In this document: one piece after another, positions 9,699 to 20,531 of the stretch
Position numbering within the stretch: position 1 is the first letter of the stretch
Layout of the letters: every line of letters starts with the position of its first letter
Assembly: GCA_934047225.1 (NCBI GenBank)
Contig: OW203991.1
Span: 124,001 to 188,000 of the forward strand
DNA: 64,000 nt
Reading direction: 5' to 3'
Source: Ypsolopha sequella
Taxonomy: Eukaryota > Arthropoda > Insecta > Lepidoptera > Ypsolophidae
Made by a program: the position numbers and the translations under genes
The notes under the pieces: model-generated
Told to the model about the DNA's origin: nothing
Databases searched by the model: none
Seen by the model: only the letters and a program-made list of their open reading frames with translations

Positions 9699-10237
9699 TC
9701 CTCACATCCAGATTTACTTTTATTTCTGCGTTTCTATACTGCAATGATATAATGTTAATTTATATCTCCTTGCGATGGATAAATCGCCAAGTGTTCAAAC
9801 ATAGAAATTTATTTCTGTCATAGTTTATATAGTGTTAAGCGTAATTTGGTCATTAAGTTTCACCCAACACTCTTATCAGGTAGTATTAAGCTTTACCAGC
9901 ATTTAAATATAAGGTTAGTACCATATTTATTTTTATAAATATCAGTTCAGTACATAGCTATTGTGATTAAAAACTTATGGCATTGCAGTTGAAGTATTTG
10001 GGTTTGAATTTTACTTATTTACTTAGTTAATTTTATACTTGACAAAGTATTGTTAGTTTGAACACTACATCAATTGGCTATTCAAAACCCAAAATTATTT
10101 ATGTTTACTTGGACTTTGCCTGAGTTTTATTTCATGTAAAATAATATAAATTTACATATGAATAAATATAACCTTAGCTATATAAGCTTTTTATTTGTAG
10201 TTTTAAGTAATTATACTAGTTAAAAAAAGACAAACTT

Positions 10238-10284
10238 TATATTTTTTCGAAATATTTCGGCCTCATCAGTGAGGCCGTCATCAG
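10238..10284 (-). ncRNA. Hammerhead-ribozyme-like motif at the end of PLE-2
   Basis: On the minus strand CTGATGA (10284-10278) is followed by one extra C, a 6-bp stem ggcctc/gaggcc (10276-10271 with 10264-10259) and GAAA. A possible 6-bp stem III AUAUUU/AAAUAU then leads to AUA at the place expected for the cleavage triplet. Stem II is conserved relative to PLE-1 with a different base pair and loop, which supports RNA pairing. The extra C and an unclear stem I are reasons for caution. Confidence 0.5.
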
Positions 10285-10318
10285 TCGAGTTGACAGGTAA
10301 AAATTATAAAAAAATATA

Positions 10319-10363
10319 TATGAAAACAAGTTGGTACAGTCTGAAAAATGATAGGAACTATTT

Positions 10364-10401
<38 letters not shown>

Positions 10402-11244
10402 TGATGAAAGAAAGGTGGTAAAATAAAAAAAGAAAAGAAACAGTTTGGAGGGGAGTATTTGTTGATTGGGTCAGTTGGTCGAGTCTGTCAGTGCTGTCTG
10501 TTGAGTCCGGGTCCATAATGTGCGCCAAGTGACCAGATATATGCTGTCTCCCAGGTCCTAAGTTCTATGTCGGTCAATGGTGGACTGAATGATTTAATGA
10601 TGCGGACTGTGAAGCAGTTGTTGAAAAGTTGGTTGTGGAAGCGGGTGTGTGTCGGGATGGGTAGGATGTTGTTTTGTATAGTGTCTGATGTGTGTCTGTG
10701 GTGGTTCATGCGGATGTGTAATGGGTTCTTGGTTTCACCTATGTAGAATGCCGGGCAATGTCGGCATTCCAATAGGTAGATGCAGTTTTCAGTTTTGCAT
10801 GTCGTGTTCGATTGTGTTTTGTATGTGTTTGTGGTGTGGTGTGTATTGATTTGTGTGGCTGTATTGATTAGAATGCAAGTTTTGCAGCGTGGCCGTCGGC
10901 ATGGGGAGGTGCCAGTGTATGAGTTTGAATTTTGGACGTCAGTAGGTTGTTTAGTTTTATTGAGTGTGCATCTGAGGTTTCTGTTTTGTCTGTAGCAGAT
11001 TTGTGGGGTGTTGGGTAGTAAGTGTCTTGTTTCGTCGTTTTGTTTGAGGATGGGTAAATTGTCTTTGATTAGTGTTTTAAGTTTGTGACTGCCGTGAAAG
11101 TATGTGGTGATTAATCGTGTTTGGTTGTAGGAAGTGTTTGTATGTCTGTTGTTTCTGTGAAATCTTGGTCTGTGGTGTATATGTTTTTGTAGGAAATTGT
11201 GTGGGTAACCTCTTTTGAGTAAAGCTGTGTGGATGGTACTATAT
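10319..11244 (-). pseudogene. PLE-2 left arm: GIY-YIG endonuclease fragment
   Basis: The minus-strand frame at 10772-10488 gives 94 residues starting 'ECRHCPAFYIGETKNPLHIR' and ending 'YIWSLGAHYGPGLNRQH', the C-terminal GIY-YIG nuclease of a Penelope-like protein. Upstream of it (10773-11240) translation of the linker continues with a 'CRRPRCKTC' cluster. There is no RT domain. It matches PLE-1 closely and the right arm exactly over the 94 codons. Confidence 0.85.
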
Positions 11245-12087
11245 ATATAATACCATCCACACAGCTTTACTCAAAAGAGGTTACCCACACAATTTCCTAC
11301 AAAAACATATACACCACAGACCAAGATTTCACAGAAACAACAGACATACAAACACTTCCTACAACCAAACACGATTAATCACCACATACTTTCACGGCAG
11401 TCACAAACTTAAAACACTAATCAAAGACAATTTACCCATCCTCAAACAAAACGACGAAACAAGACACTTACTACCCAACACCCCACAAATCTGCTACAGA
11501 CAAAACAGAAACCTCAGATGCACACTCAATAAAACTAAACAACCTACTGACGTCCAAAATTCAAACTCATACACTGGCACCTCCCCATGCCGACGGCCAC
11601 GCTGCAAAACTTGCATTCTAATCAATACAGCCACACAAATCAATACACACCACACCACAAACACATACAAAACACAATCGAACACGACATGCAAAACTGA
11701 AAACTGCATCTACCTATTGGAATGCCGACATTGCCCGGCATTCTACATAGGTGAAACCAAGAACCCATTACACATCCGCATGAACCACCACAGACACACA
11801 TCAGACACTATACAAAACAACATCCTACCCATCCCGACACACACCCGCTTCCACAACCAACTTTTCAACAACTGCTTCACAGTCCGCATCATTAAATCAT
11901 TCAGTCCACCATTGACCGACATAGAACTTAGGACCTGGGAGACAGCATATATCTGGTCACTTGGCGCACATTATGGACCCGGACTCAACAGACAGCACTG
12001 ACAGACTCGACCAACTGACCCAATCAACAAATACTCCCCTCCAAACTGTTTCTTTTCTTTTTTTATTTTACCACCTTTCTTTCATCA

Positions 12088-12124
<37 letters not shown>

Positions 12125-12169
12125 AAATAGTTCCTATCATTTTTCAGACTGTACCAACTTGTTTTCATA
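11245..12169 (+). pseudogene. PLE-2 right arm: GIY-YIG endonuclease fragment (inverted copy)
   Basis: The plus-strand frame 11717-12001 encodes the same 94 residues as the left arm, and the antisense shadow frames also match. The arm ends at about 12169, where left-arm sequence continues into the hammerhead-like end but this one stops at the target-site repeat. No RT is present, so both arms are 5'-truncated copies joined at their truncation points. Confidence 0.85.
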
Positions 12170-12179
12170 AATTTACATA

Positions 12180-12600
12180 GGTATTGATTACGGACTGAAC
12201 GGTATAATAACCATTTGTTAGGTATAACTATTTAATGTTTGTTTTGTACTGCAGTTAAAGTATTTTTGGTTGAAATTTCAACTTTGCATAGGTGTTATTC
12301 AGACAAACAAATAGCTGGGTAATTTTATTGCTCAGCATATTACATATCATATGACATGATATGATATGTCCATTTGTTATTAGTTACAAGGCCTCAGTTT
12401 TGTATGGAGTTTTGTTGGTAATACATTTTGTTATTGGTTACACATAATACGTTGGTTTTGTATTAAGTTATGTATTGTGAAGTTTATTTGTACCAAATCT
12501 GAGTCCATTAAAGTTGTAAAACTAAAATTGTTGTATACATAGTGAATTAATTTTGCAATTGTATAACGTTCCAGGTTGACCTGACTACAAGTTTCCCAAA
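12180..12600 (+). other. BEL leader (untranslated region before Gag)
   Basis: This AT-rich sequence lies between the PLE-2 insertion and the Gag start, with no ORF of note. It includes 'catatgacatgatatgatatg' variants near 12350. A short CA-rich context ('ttcccaaa') precedes the Gag ATG at 12601. Confidence 0.5.
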
Positions 12601-14664
12601 ATGGCTGATGAAAAAGAACTAATTAAGAAACGTGCAAGTTACAAGGGACGTTTAACTGCATTTTCCAACTATTTAGAAACCTTGAATGTGTCACCATTGA
12701 CATCTTTTCAGGTAAAGGAGTTACAATTACGAATTGGTAAGATAGAATCATTGTTTGACCAATACGACGAGGTACAGTTAAAGTTGGAGTGCGTGGTAGA
12801 TAACATTGATATACAAATATCTGAAAGAGTAGACTTTGAATCATCATACTTTAAATTAATGTCAAGGGCACAAGGGATATTGGCCACGTACGAAAATACA
12901 CAAGAATTATGTAGCGAGAAAGGTTCAACCCGTACTAACAATCATAAACTGGTTAAGTTGCCGACGATTCAGTTGCCAAAATTTAGTGGATCATATGACA
13001 ATTGGCTTGAATTTCATGACACTTTCACTAGCCTCATCCATTCAAATGAGGAAATGGATGAGATAAATAAATTTCACTACCTCAGGGCTTCTTTGGAAGG
13101 GACAGCTGCTGTGGTTATTCAGTCAATCGAGTTTTCTGCCACTAACTATGCCATAGCCTGGAAGTTATTATGTGATCGTTTTGATAATAAACGCTTGCTC
13201 ATACAAAACCACATTACAGCTTTATTTAACATTGAATCAGTTACAAAGGAGTCCTCTGTGACTTTAAAGCGTATTATAGATCAATTAAATAAAAATTTGC
13301 GAGCTTTGGAGTCACTAGGCGAACCCACGAAAAATTGGGACACCCTTATCATTCACATGATGACTCATAAGTTAGATCCTAAGACTTATCGTGAGTGGGA
13401 GGAGCTTAAAAGTCGCTTAGATAAAGATAAATCAATAACACTCGACATGTTCTTCGATTTTATGCGAAGTCGCGCAGAATTAGTTGAAACTCTAGAGTTA
13501 TCACGTGGTTCCTCAAGTAACCAATTAAATACACCAACCAAATCTCAGCAAAAACTTAGAACTATGGTCTCTGTACAAGATAGTAGCAATGTTTCAAATC
13601 CTCCATCGTCGAAACCTTGTCCAAAATGTGATTGCAATCATACCTTAAACAATTGTTCACAGTTCCTTGCATTAACCAACAGTCAGCGGTTACAATTGTT
13701 ACCAGGTTATAAAGTGTGCTATAATCGCTTCAGCACTAATCATTACGCTAATCATTGTAAAAAACCAGGTTGTAAAGTCTGCAAGCGTAAGCACAATACA
13801 CTTATTCATGTAGCTGATACAAAACCCAAATCGGAGACTAGTCCGGTTTCAGTTCACACTCATGACAACAAAAAGACTTCCGTCGAGTCCTCGGGAGCTG
13901 CGGAGACGAGAGCCAATTCAACTCTCGTGCTCTCAGCAAATGTTGTAGCTTCAGGTCATTGTGGACAGGACGTGCTACTGTCAACTGCTTTAGTAAAGTT
14001 GTACGATAAACAAAACAAAGAGATAATCGCTCGCGCAGTTCTAGACAGTGGTAGCACCTCTTGTCTCATGACACAAAAAATGTGTCATCAATTAAATCTG
14101 CCTGCTGAAAGCGTAAGTAAGTCTATACAAGGCATTAATAACGCAACGTCACACATAAGTAAACGGTGTAAAGTGACTTTGAAATCACTGGACGAGAATT
14201 TCTCGATTATTTTTCCGTGTTTCATTTTACCCACGATTACAGACAATATACCGCATCGTAAGGTAAATGTATCAGAATTAGATATTCCATCTAATATATG
14301 CTTAGCTGATCCTACATTTCATACACCAGCTGAAGTAGACCTTATCATAGGTGCAGACATTTTTTGGGACTTGTTAGGATCTCAAAAAATCAAGCTTGGT
14401 GATGGTAAGCCGATACTTCATGAAACTAAACTCGGGTGGTTAGTTTCTGGCCCAATTAACAGCAATTATGTATCGACTTTGTCTCATCCCATTTTATGCA
14501 ATTTTACAAAGGTTGATTCCATGGACAGTGAGTTTCTCAATGATGATATACAAAACCAGCTCACGCGTTTTTGGCAGCTTGAAGAAGTTGGCCTTAAATC
14601 ATCATATTATTCTAAAGAGGAACAGTTATGTGAGGATCACTTCATTAAAACACAACTCGCTTAG
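12601..14664 (+). pseudogene. BEL/Pao Gag and aspartic protease region (687 codons)
   Basis: The N-terminal 300 residues match the DUF1759-type Gag of BEL elements ('LPKFSGSYDNWLEFHDTF', 'HYLRASLEGTA'). Zinc-knuckle-like cysteines follow ('CPKCDCNHTLNNC', 'CYNRFSTNHYANHC', 'CKVCKRKHNTLIH'), then a retropepsin with 'AVLDSGSTSCLM' (the DSG/S active site) near residue 480. The ATG at 12601 is the first long in-frame start. The frame ends early at 14662-14664, at a one-nucleotide length change just before the RT domain. BEL elements normally have one long Gag-Pol frame, so this is a break. Confidence 0.9.
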
Positions 14665-15923
14665 AAAACGGTAGGTTTTGTACAAGCATACCGCTGAAAG
14701 ACACACCAAAAGTGCTGGGTGACTCATTTCAGCGAGCCAAGCACTGTCTCTTATCCTTAGAGCGCAGAATAAAAACTCAACCTTCGTTTAGAAAAGGCTA
14801 TTGTGAATTTATGTCCGAGTATCAAACTTTGCATCATATGTCTGAAATTACTGATGATCAGTTAGATGAATCACAATCAGTTCAATATTTTATACCACAT
14901 CATGGTGTACTTCCTGAGAATTCCAGCACAAACCTTAGAGTGGTATTTAATGCAAGTAGTCCCAGTAGTACAGGTGTGTCTTTGAACAGTATACAAATGG
15001 TAGGTCCTACAGTTCAGGACGATCTGTTATCGATACTTCTCAGATTCCGCCAACATAAATACGTTCTCGTTGCGGATGTCGAGAAAATGTACCGACAAGT
15101 GTCCATTCATCCTAAAGATCGGCATTTACAGCAAATTCTTTGGCGTGATTCACCATTTGATCCTCTCAAAGTATATCAGTTGAATACTGTCACGTACGGG
15201 ATGGCAGCTGCTCCTTTTCTTGCGACAAGATGCCTTAAGCAGGTAGGCCTAGAGTGCGACAATGATAAAATTGCCAAGATCATCGTGCATGATTTTTATG
15301 TCGATGATTTGCTGACTGGAGGGAATAGCATAAATGAAGTTTTAGAAATACGGCGTGCGGTAACCGCTGCACTTGCTTCAGCTTGCATGCCATTGAGAAA
15401 GTGGAAATCAAATGAGACGAAGCTAGTACCCGAATTGATTCAATCTGCAGTTGATATGAACATTGGAGAAACTAAACCAAGTAAAACATTAGGATTGGGT
15501 TGGAGGACAAATTCTGATGAATTCTGTTTTTCTATTACCCAGGAAGTTTCTCATGATGACACAAAGCGTGGTATACTTTCAAAGATTGCACAAATATTTG
15601 ATCCTTTAGGACTTTTGGCTCCTTGTGTTATTCGCATGAAAATGTTACTCCAAAAACTATGGTTACAAAAACTATCTTGGGATGAACCATTAACGCCTGA
15701 AATTTCCAAGTGTTGGGCAGATATTACTAAAAATCTATCATATTTAAATGATGTACGTGTTTTAAGACACGTGATTTGTGATTCTCCGAAAGTTTTGGAT
15801 TTGCATATCTTCAAAGATGCCTCTCAAAGTGCATATGGCGCTTGTGCATATGTCAGCCGCACCAATGATCAAGACCAAACTGTAGTGAATTTGTTATTTG
15901 CTAAAGTCGAGTTGCTTCTATAA
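14665..15923 (+). pseudogene. BEL/Pao reverse transcriptase
   Basis: This continues the polyprotein in a different frame. The first in-frame Met is at 14712, but coding starts directly after the break. RT motifs include 'STNLRVVFNAS', 'VLVADVEKMYRQVSIHP' (motif A Asp), 'VTYGMAAAPFLATRCL' and 'DFYVDDLLTGG' (the YVDD catalytic box), then the connection domain with 'SKIAQIFDPLGLLAPCVI'. The frame fails at about 15903, where a single-nucleotide length change shifts RNase H out of frame. Confidence 0.9.
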
Positions 15924-17317
15924 AGCCAACGACCATACCCAGGCTTGGGCTCTGCGGGGCATTAGTCGGAGTTCATCTGTATGAAAAGGCTATTAATTCA
16001 CTTAGAGTTCAATTTCGCTATATTACTTTTTGGACTGACTCAATGATAGTGCTAGGTTGGCTAAAAATGTTACCTAGCAAGTTTCAGCCCTTTGTTCGCA
16101 ACCGTGTTGCAGAAATTTTGGAAAAAACCGGTTTTTGTACGTGGAGACACGTTCCAACGGATGAAAACCCTGCAGATTTTATATCTCGCGGAGTAGACGC
16201 TAATGTAATGCATTCCCTCGATTTATGGTGGTCAGGTCCAACTTTTTTAAAGCAAGAGATGTCAAGCTGGCCTGCTATTCCGGGAGCTGCTTTAAATTTG
16301 CCTGAGATTCGAGCTGAAGTTTCTTTGTGTACTACAGAAAATGGCAACAACAGTTTTATCAACTTCGATCGGTTTTCAAATCTTGTACGAATGAAACGTT
16401 CTGTAGCATATTTGTTACGTTTTATCGCTGCTTGTAAGAAACAATCAGTTGCATCCAGTCATCTCAGCCATGATGAACTTAATAAGGCTATGAATCTTAT
16501 CATTAAAACATCTCAACAGGAGTCATTTCCTGAGTATAAGGTTTTATTAGCTAAACAAAGTTTGCCAAAAAAGAGCCCATTGCTCAAATTTAATGTTTTC
16601 TTAGACGAAAATAATTTGATGCGTGTTGGTGGTCGTCTAGAAAATTCAACTTTTTCGTATGAAAAGAAACACCCAATTTTATTACAGTCCACTCATCGTT
16701 TAACAAAATTGTTATTTAAATTTGAACACGAGAAGTTGATGCATGCGGGACCACAATTATTATTGGCGTCAATTAGAGAGATGTTCTGGCCCGTAGGAGG
16801 TCGGAGCTTGGCGAAGATTTGTTACCGTCAATGTGTAAAATGCAACCGTATGAAAGGCCAAGTTGGTGCTCCTCTCATGGGAAATTTACCACAGCAACGT
16901 CTTTCACCTGGTTATCCGTTCGAAAGCACAAGTGTAGATTACGCAGGTCCAATCTTATCTGCTAGTCGTCAAGGTAGAGGTTGTCGTCTAGTGAAAGTGT
17001 ACATTGCCATTTTTATTTGCTTTACGACAAAGTCGATTAATTTAGAGTTAGTCGGTGATTTAACTAGCAACTGTTATCTTTTAGCTTTACGTAGATTTAT
17101 ATCGCGCAGAGGAAAGCCCAACAATCTTTACTCCGATAATGGTACCTCGTTTGTTGGTGCATGCAATGATATATCAAAGTTTTTAAAAGCCAATTCTGAT
17201 TCCTTGTCGGAAAATATTGCCAATGAGGGCATTCATTTTAATTTATCCCGGGATATAGTCCCCATTTTGGCGGCCTTTGGGAGGCGGGAGTTAAGTCAAC
17301 CAAATATCATTTATTGA
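15904..17317 (+). pseudogene. BEL/Pao RNase H and integrase
   Basis: RNase H residues appear near 16030-16070 ('FWTDSMIVLGWL'). The integrase zinc-binding segment follows with H-x-H ('KFEHEKLMHAGP') and C-x2-C ('YRQCVKCNRMKG'). The core catalytic domain has aspartates in 'STSVDYAGPI' and 'LYSDNGTSFVGACND'. Near 17248 a further one-nucleotide length change moves the frame, and the 424-codon ORF ends at 17317 out of register. The DDE glutamate lies in the next frame. Confidence 0.9.
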
Positions 17318-17820
17318 GAGTGCTGGGTAATTGTAATTTGACCTACGAAGAGCTTAACACTACTTTAGTTCAAATTGAAGCCATCTTAAACTCACGTCCA
17401 CTTACGCCCTTGTCATCGGACCCCAGTGATTTGATGCCCCTCACGCCCGGTCATTTTCTCATCGGACGGCCCCTTACTGCGTTGCCAGTACCGAATTATG
17501 AAGACTTGTCCGCAAATAATTTAACTCGTTTCCATCGGATCGAGCAACTCCGGCAACATTTTTGGAAAAGGTGGAGTAAAGAATACGTCTCCGAATTGCA
17601 GTTAAGGACTAAATGGCGATCCAACGGGAATGCTCTCAAGATTGACTCTCTTGTCTTATTAAAGGAAGATAACCTCCCTCCGTTGAAATGGAGACTAGGT
17701 CGCATCACAGCTGTGTATCCTGGTTCAGATGGCATCATAAGGGTAGCTGATATTAAGACTGCAACTGGAACAGTTCGTAGGTCATTCAGCAAGATATGCC
17801 CTCTTCCAGAAGCAGACTAA
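17249..17820 (+). pseudogene. BEL/Pao integrase C-terminus with DUF5641-like tail
   Basis: The frame contains the integrase glutamate region ('QIEAILNSRPLTPLS'). It then has the conserved BEL C-terminal domain: 'LTPGHFLIGRPLTALPVPNY', 'RIEQLRQHFWKRWSKEYVSE', 'PLKWRLGRITAVYPGSDG' and 'VRRSFSKICPLP'. The stop at 17818-17820 is the natural polyprotein end, about 36 bp before the 3' LTR. The overlap with the previous entry reflects the frameshift. Confidence 0.9.
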
Positions 17821-17856
17821 ATTTGTTGAAAGGCAAGCTTTCAACGCCCGCGGGCA

Positions 17857-18054
17857 TGTTAAAAATTGAACTGAATCCTGCGGCGCCTGCTACCGTTTTC
17901 ATAGCAAGTCATGGTTTTTATCTACGTTCTTTTTATACTTATGTATGTAGGTAGATTATAATTTCTTCTTGCTCGTTTGTGATTGAGACAAATAAATCGT
18001 TCTCGTAAAAGGAAAAAGTCCTTTAATTATATACTCCTGATAAGGATCCCAACA
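17857..18054 (+). repeat. BEL/Pao 3' LTR
   Basis: This 198-bp copy of the 5' LTR is preceded by the purine-poor, GC-rich 'cgcccgcgggca' (17845-17856), the position of the plus-strand primer in this superfamily. It ends 'ggatcccaaca'. The next bases are 'caaca'. Confidence 0.92.
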
Positions 18055-18130
18055 CAACAAAAACTTAATATTTTAAAATTTAGCTAAATAATTTCCGTGT
18101 GATGACTTTTATGCCTACCCGCCGAAAAAA

Positions 18131-19808
18131 ACCGATGTTACATTATGTGAAATTCTAGTGGCCCATTTAGTGACAGTTACATTATGTGACATTCTAGTGG
18201 ACTATTTAGTGGCAGTTACATTATGTGACATTCTAGTGGCCCATTTAGTGACAGTTACATTATGTGACATTCTAGCGGCCCATTTAGTGAGAGTTACATT
18301 ATGTGACATTCTAGTGGACTATTTAGTGACAGTTACATTATGTGACATTCTAGTGGCCCATTTAGTGGCAGTTACATTATGTGACATTCTAGTGGCCCAT
18401 TTAGTGACAGTTACATAATGTGACATTCTAGCGGCCCATTTAGTGACAGTTACATTATGTGACATTCTAGTGGACTATTTAGTGACAGTTACATTATGTG
18501 ACATTCTAGTGGCCTATTTAGTGACAGTTACATATGTGATATTCTCGTGGCCTATTTAATGACAGTTACATTATGTGACATTCTAGTGGACTATTTAGTG
18601 ACAGTTACATTATGTGACATTCTAGTGGACTATTTAGTGACAGTTACATTATGTGACATTCTAGTGGCCCATTTAGTGGCAGTTACATTATGTGACATTC
18701 TAGTGGCCCATTTAGTGACAGTTACATTATGTGACATTCTAGCGGCCCATTTAGTGACAGTTACATTATGTGACATTCTAGTGGACTATTTAGTGACAGT
18801 TACGTTATGTGACATTCTAGTGGACTATTTAGTGACAGTTACATTATGTGACATTCTAGTGGCCTATTTAGTGACAGTTACATATGTGATATTCTAGTGG
18901 CCTATTTGATGACAGTTACATTATGTGACATTCTAGTGGCCTATTTAGTGACAGTTACATTATGTGACATTCTAGTGGCCTATTTAGTGACAGTTACATT
19001 ATGTGACATTCTAGTGGCCTATTTAGTGACAGTTACATTATGTGACATTCTAGTGGCCTATTTAGTGACAGTTACATTATGTGACATTCTAGTGGCCTAT
19101 TTAGTGACAGTTACATTATGTGACATTCTAGTGGCCTATTTAGTGACAGTTACATTATGTGACATTCTAGTGGCCTATTTAGTGACAGTTACATATGTGA
19201 CATTCTAGTGGCCTATTTAGTGACAGTTACATTATGTGACATTCTAGTGGCCTATTTAGTGACAGTTACATATGTGATATTCTAGTGGCCTATTTAGTGA
19301 CAGTTACATATGTGATATTCTAGTGGCCTATTTAGTGACAGTTACATTATGTGACATTCTAGTGGCCTATTTAGTGACAGTTACATTATGTGACATTCTA
19401 GTGGCCTATTTAGTGACAGTTACATATGTGATATTCTAGTGGCCTATTTAGTGACAGTTACATATGTGATATTCTAGTGGCCTATTTAGTGACAGTTACA
19501 TATGTGATATTCTAGTGGCCTATTTAGTGACAGTTACATATGTGATATTCTAGTGGCCTATTTAGTGACAGTTACATTATGTGACATTCTAGTGGCCTAT
19601 TTAGTGACAGTTACATATGTGATATTCTAGTGGCCTATTTAGTGACAGTTACATATGTGATATTCTAGTGGCCTATTTAGTGACAGTTACATTATGTGAC
19701 ATTCTAGTGGCCTATTTAGTGACAGTTACATTATGTGACATTCTAGTGGCCTATTTAGTGACAGTTACATATGTGATATTCTAGTGGCCTATTTAATGAC
19801 AGTTACAT
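18131..19808 (+). repeat. Minisatellite Sat-A, array 3 (39- and 37-bp units, about 43 copies)
   Basis: The 39-bp unit has the orientation of array 1. In 18.13-18.53 kb and again in 18.55-18.88 kb the same sequence of unit variants ('ggactatt', 'cccattt', 'gcggccc', 'gtggcagtt') recurs, a higher-order duplication. From about 18.87 kb 'cctattt' units dominate. A 37-bp variant reading 'acatatgtgatattctag' is interspersed and itself clustered. ORFs here (86-116 codons) are period artefacts. Confidence 0.95.
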
Positions 19809-20360
19809 AAAACATTATTTTCGAGTCCCCAATAAAACAAATATTTTGTTATAAAACCATGGAACAATACTCTCCCACCGCATTGTATTGTATGGTACAC
19901 GTATGTATGGGTGGAGGGGTATGGTACACGTATGTATGGGTGGGGGGGTATCTTCTACCTCTCTAACACTATATACTAACACTATACGTAATTTAAATGT
20001 ATACTTTACACAACAGACACAATTAAAACTGTGCGCTTTGTTTGGTAACTGTAATGAATGCTTTTTGTTTTTAGTTCTTTGTTAATTGATTTCATTATGG
20101 TGCGCACACACACAATATACAATGATTAAAGCTCATTCTTCTGAATATGTCCATTATCTGTTAGTTCTGTCAGTGAACAAGCGGCCAAATTGAGAATTAC
20201 ATTATGAAACCACCCAATTAGAGCCAAGCTGATTTTATTTTTGATTTGTTTAAATTAGGAAGAGTTAAATATTATCTCTATAATAGTATTCGAATAAAAA
20301 GCTTTTTAACGAAGTACATGGCTGGATTATTACTGTGCTGGATATTGATATTATACATAC
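19809..20360. other. Non-genic sequence with a 29-bp duplication
   Basis: The segment 'tatggtacacgtatgtatgg' plus a G-rich tail occurs twice in tandem (about 19892-19950). The rest is AT-rich single-copy-looking sequence without a convincing frame. Confidence 0.5.
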
Positions 20361-20531
20361 AATAAAGCCGATTTTGAAGGCTTTAATTTTAGTTTTGGTG
20401 CTGTCAAAACTTAAATTTTACCAAAGTAATTTAGCTTCTGCACCTTACACTTAAGGAATATTTTGCAATAGAGAAAATTTAGTTTTGACAGTACTAAAAT
20501 TAAAATTAAAGCCTTCAGAATCGGCTTTATT
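20361..20531. mobile_element. MITE family M1, copy 1 (171 bp)
   Basis: The terminal inverted repeats are long: 'aataaagccgattttgaagg' on the left pairs with 'ccttcagaatcggctttatt' on the right. Pairing continues inward through 'ctttaattttagtttt'. Direct repeats 'atacata' lie at the two flanks (about 20353 and 20532). A second copy is at 26590-26753. No coding capacity. Confidence 0.8.

Larger units (their letters stand above)
9371..9825 (+). mobile_element. tRNA-SINE-like foldback insertion in the BEL leader
   Basis: The 455-bp insertion is flanked by a perfect 12-bp direct repeat 'atatagtgttaa' (9359-9370 and 9826-9837). It has inverted arms at about 9371-9517 and 9613-9762, each carrying a tRNA-like head. 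A 3' segment ('gataaatcgccaagtgtt', 'gaaatttatttctgtcatag') follows the right arm only. The layout suggests a tRNA-derived SINE whose 5' half was duplicated in inverted orientation at insertion. The 3' segment also resembles the ends of the 46.5-48.3 kb foldback element. Confidence 0.7.
10159..12166. mobile_element. Penelope-like element PLE-2, near-perfect palindrome, inserted in the BEL leader
   Basis: This 2.0-kb insertion is flanked by the 13-bp direct repeat 'ataaatttacata' (10146-10158 and 12167-12179). From about 10319 to 12169 it is an inverted repeat centred at about 11244, each arm about 925 bp. The arms encode identical 94-codon GIY-YIG fragments in opposite directions. Only the left side has an extra 160 bp holding the hammerhead-like terminal sequence. 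The arms include matching A and T homopolymers (10371-10397, 12091-12120). The centre reads 'ggtactatatatataatacc'. Confidence 0.88.
9011..18054 (+). mobile_element. BEL/Pao LTR retrotransposon, 9.0 kb, with two nested insertions in its leader
   Basis: Two 198-bp LTRs (9011-9208 and 17857-18054) begin TGTTA and end CAACA. I saw only two differences between them, so the insertion is fairly young. A primer-binding-site-like sequence follows the 5' LTR. The coding region has the BEL order Gag, aspartic protease, RT, RNase H, integrase, DUF5641-like tail. The leader contains a 455-bp SINE-like palindrome and a 2.0-kb PLE palindrome. Without them the leader would be roughly 0.9 kb. Three frame breaks disable the polyprotein. 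The 5-bp flanks do not match. Confidence 0.92.

Noticed and set aside
10780..10995. Identical 71-codon ORFs at 10780-10995 (+) and 11494-11709 (-)
   Set aside because: Antisense shadows of the PLE linker, identical only because the element is a palindrome.
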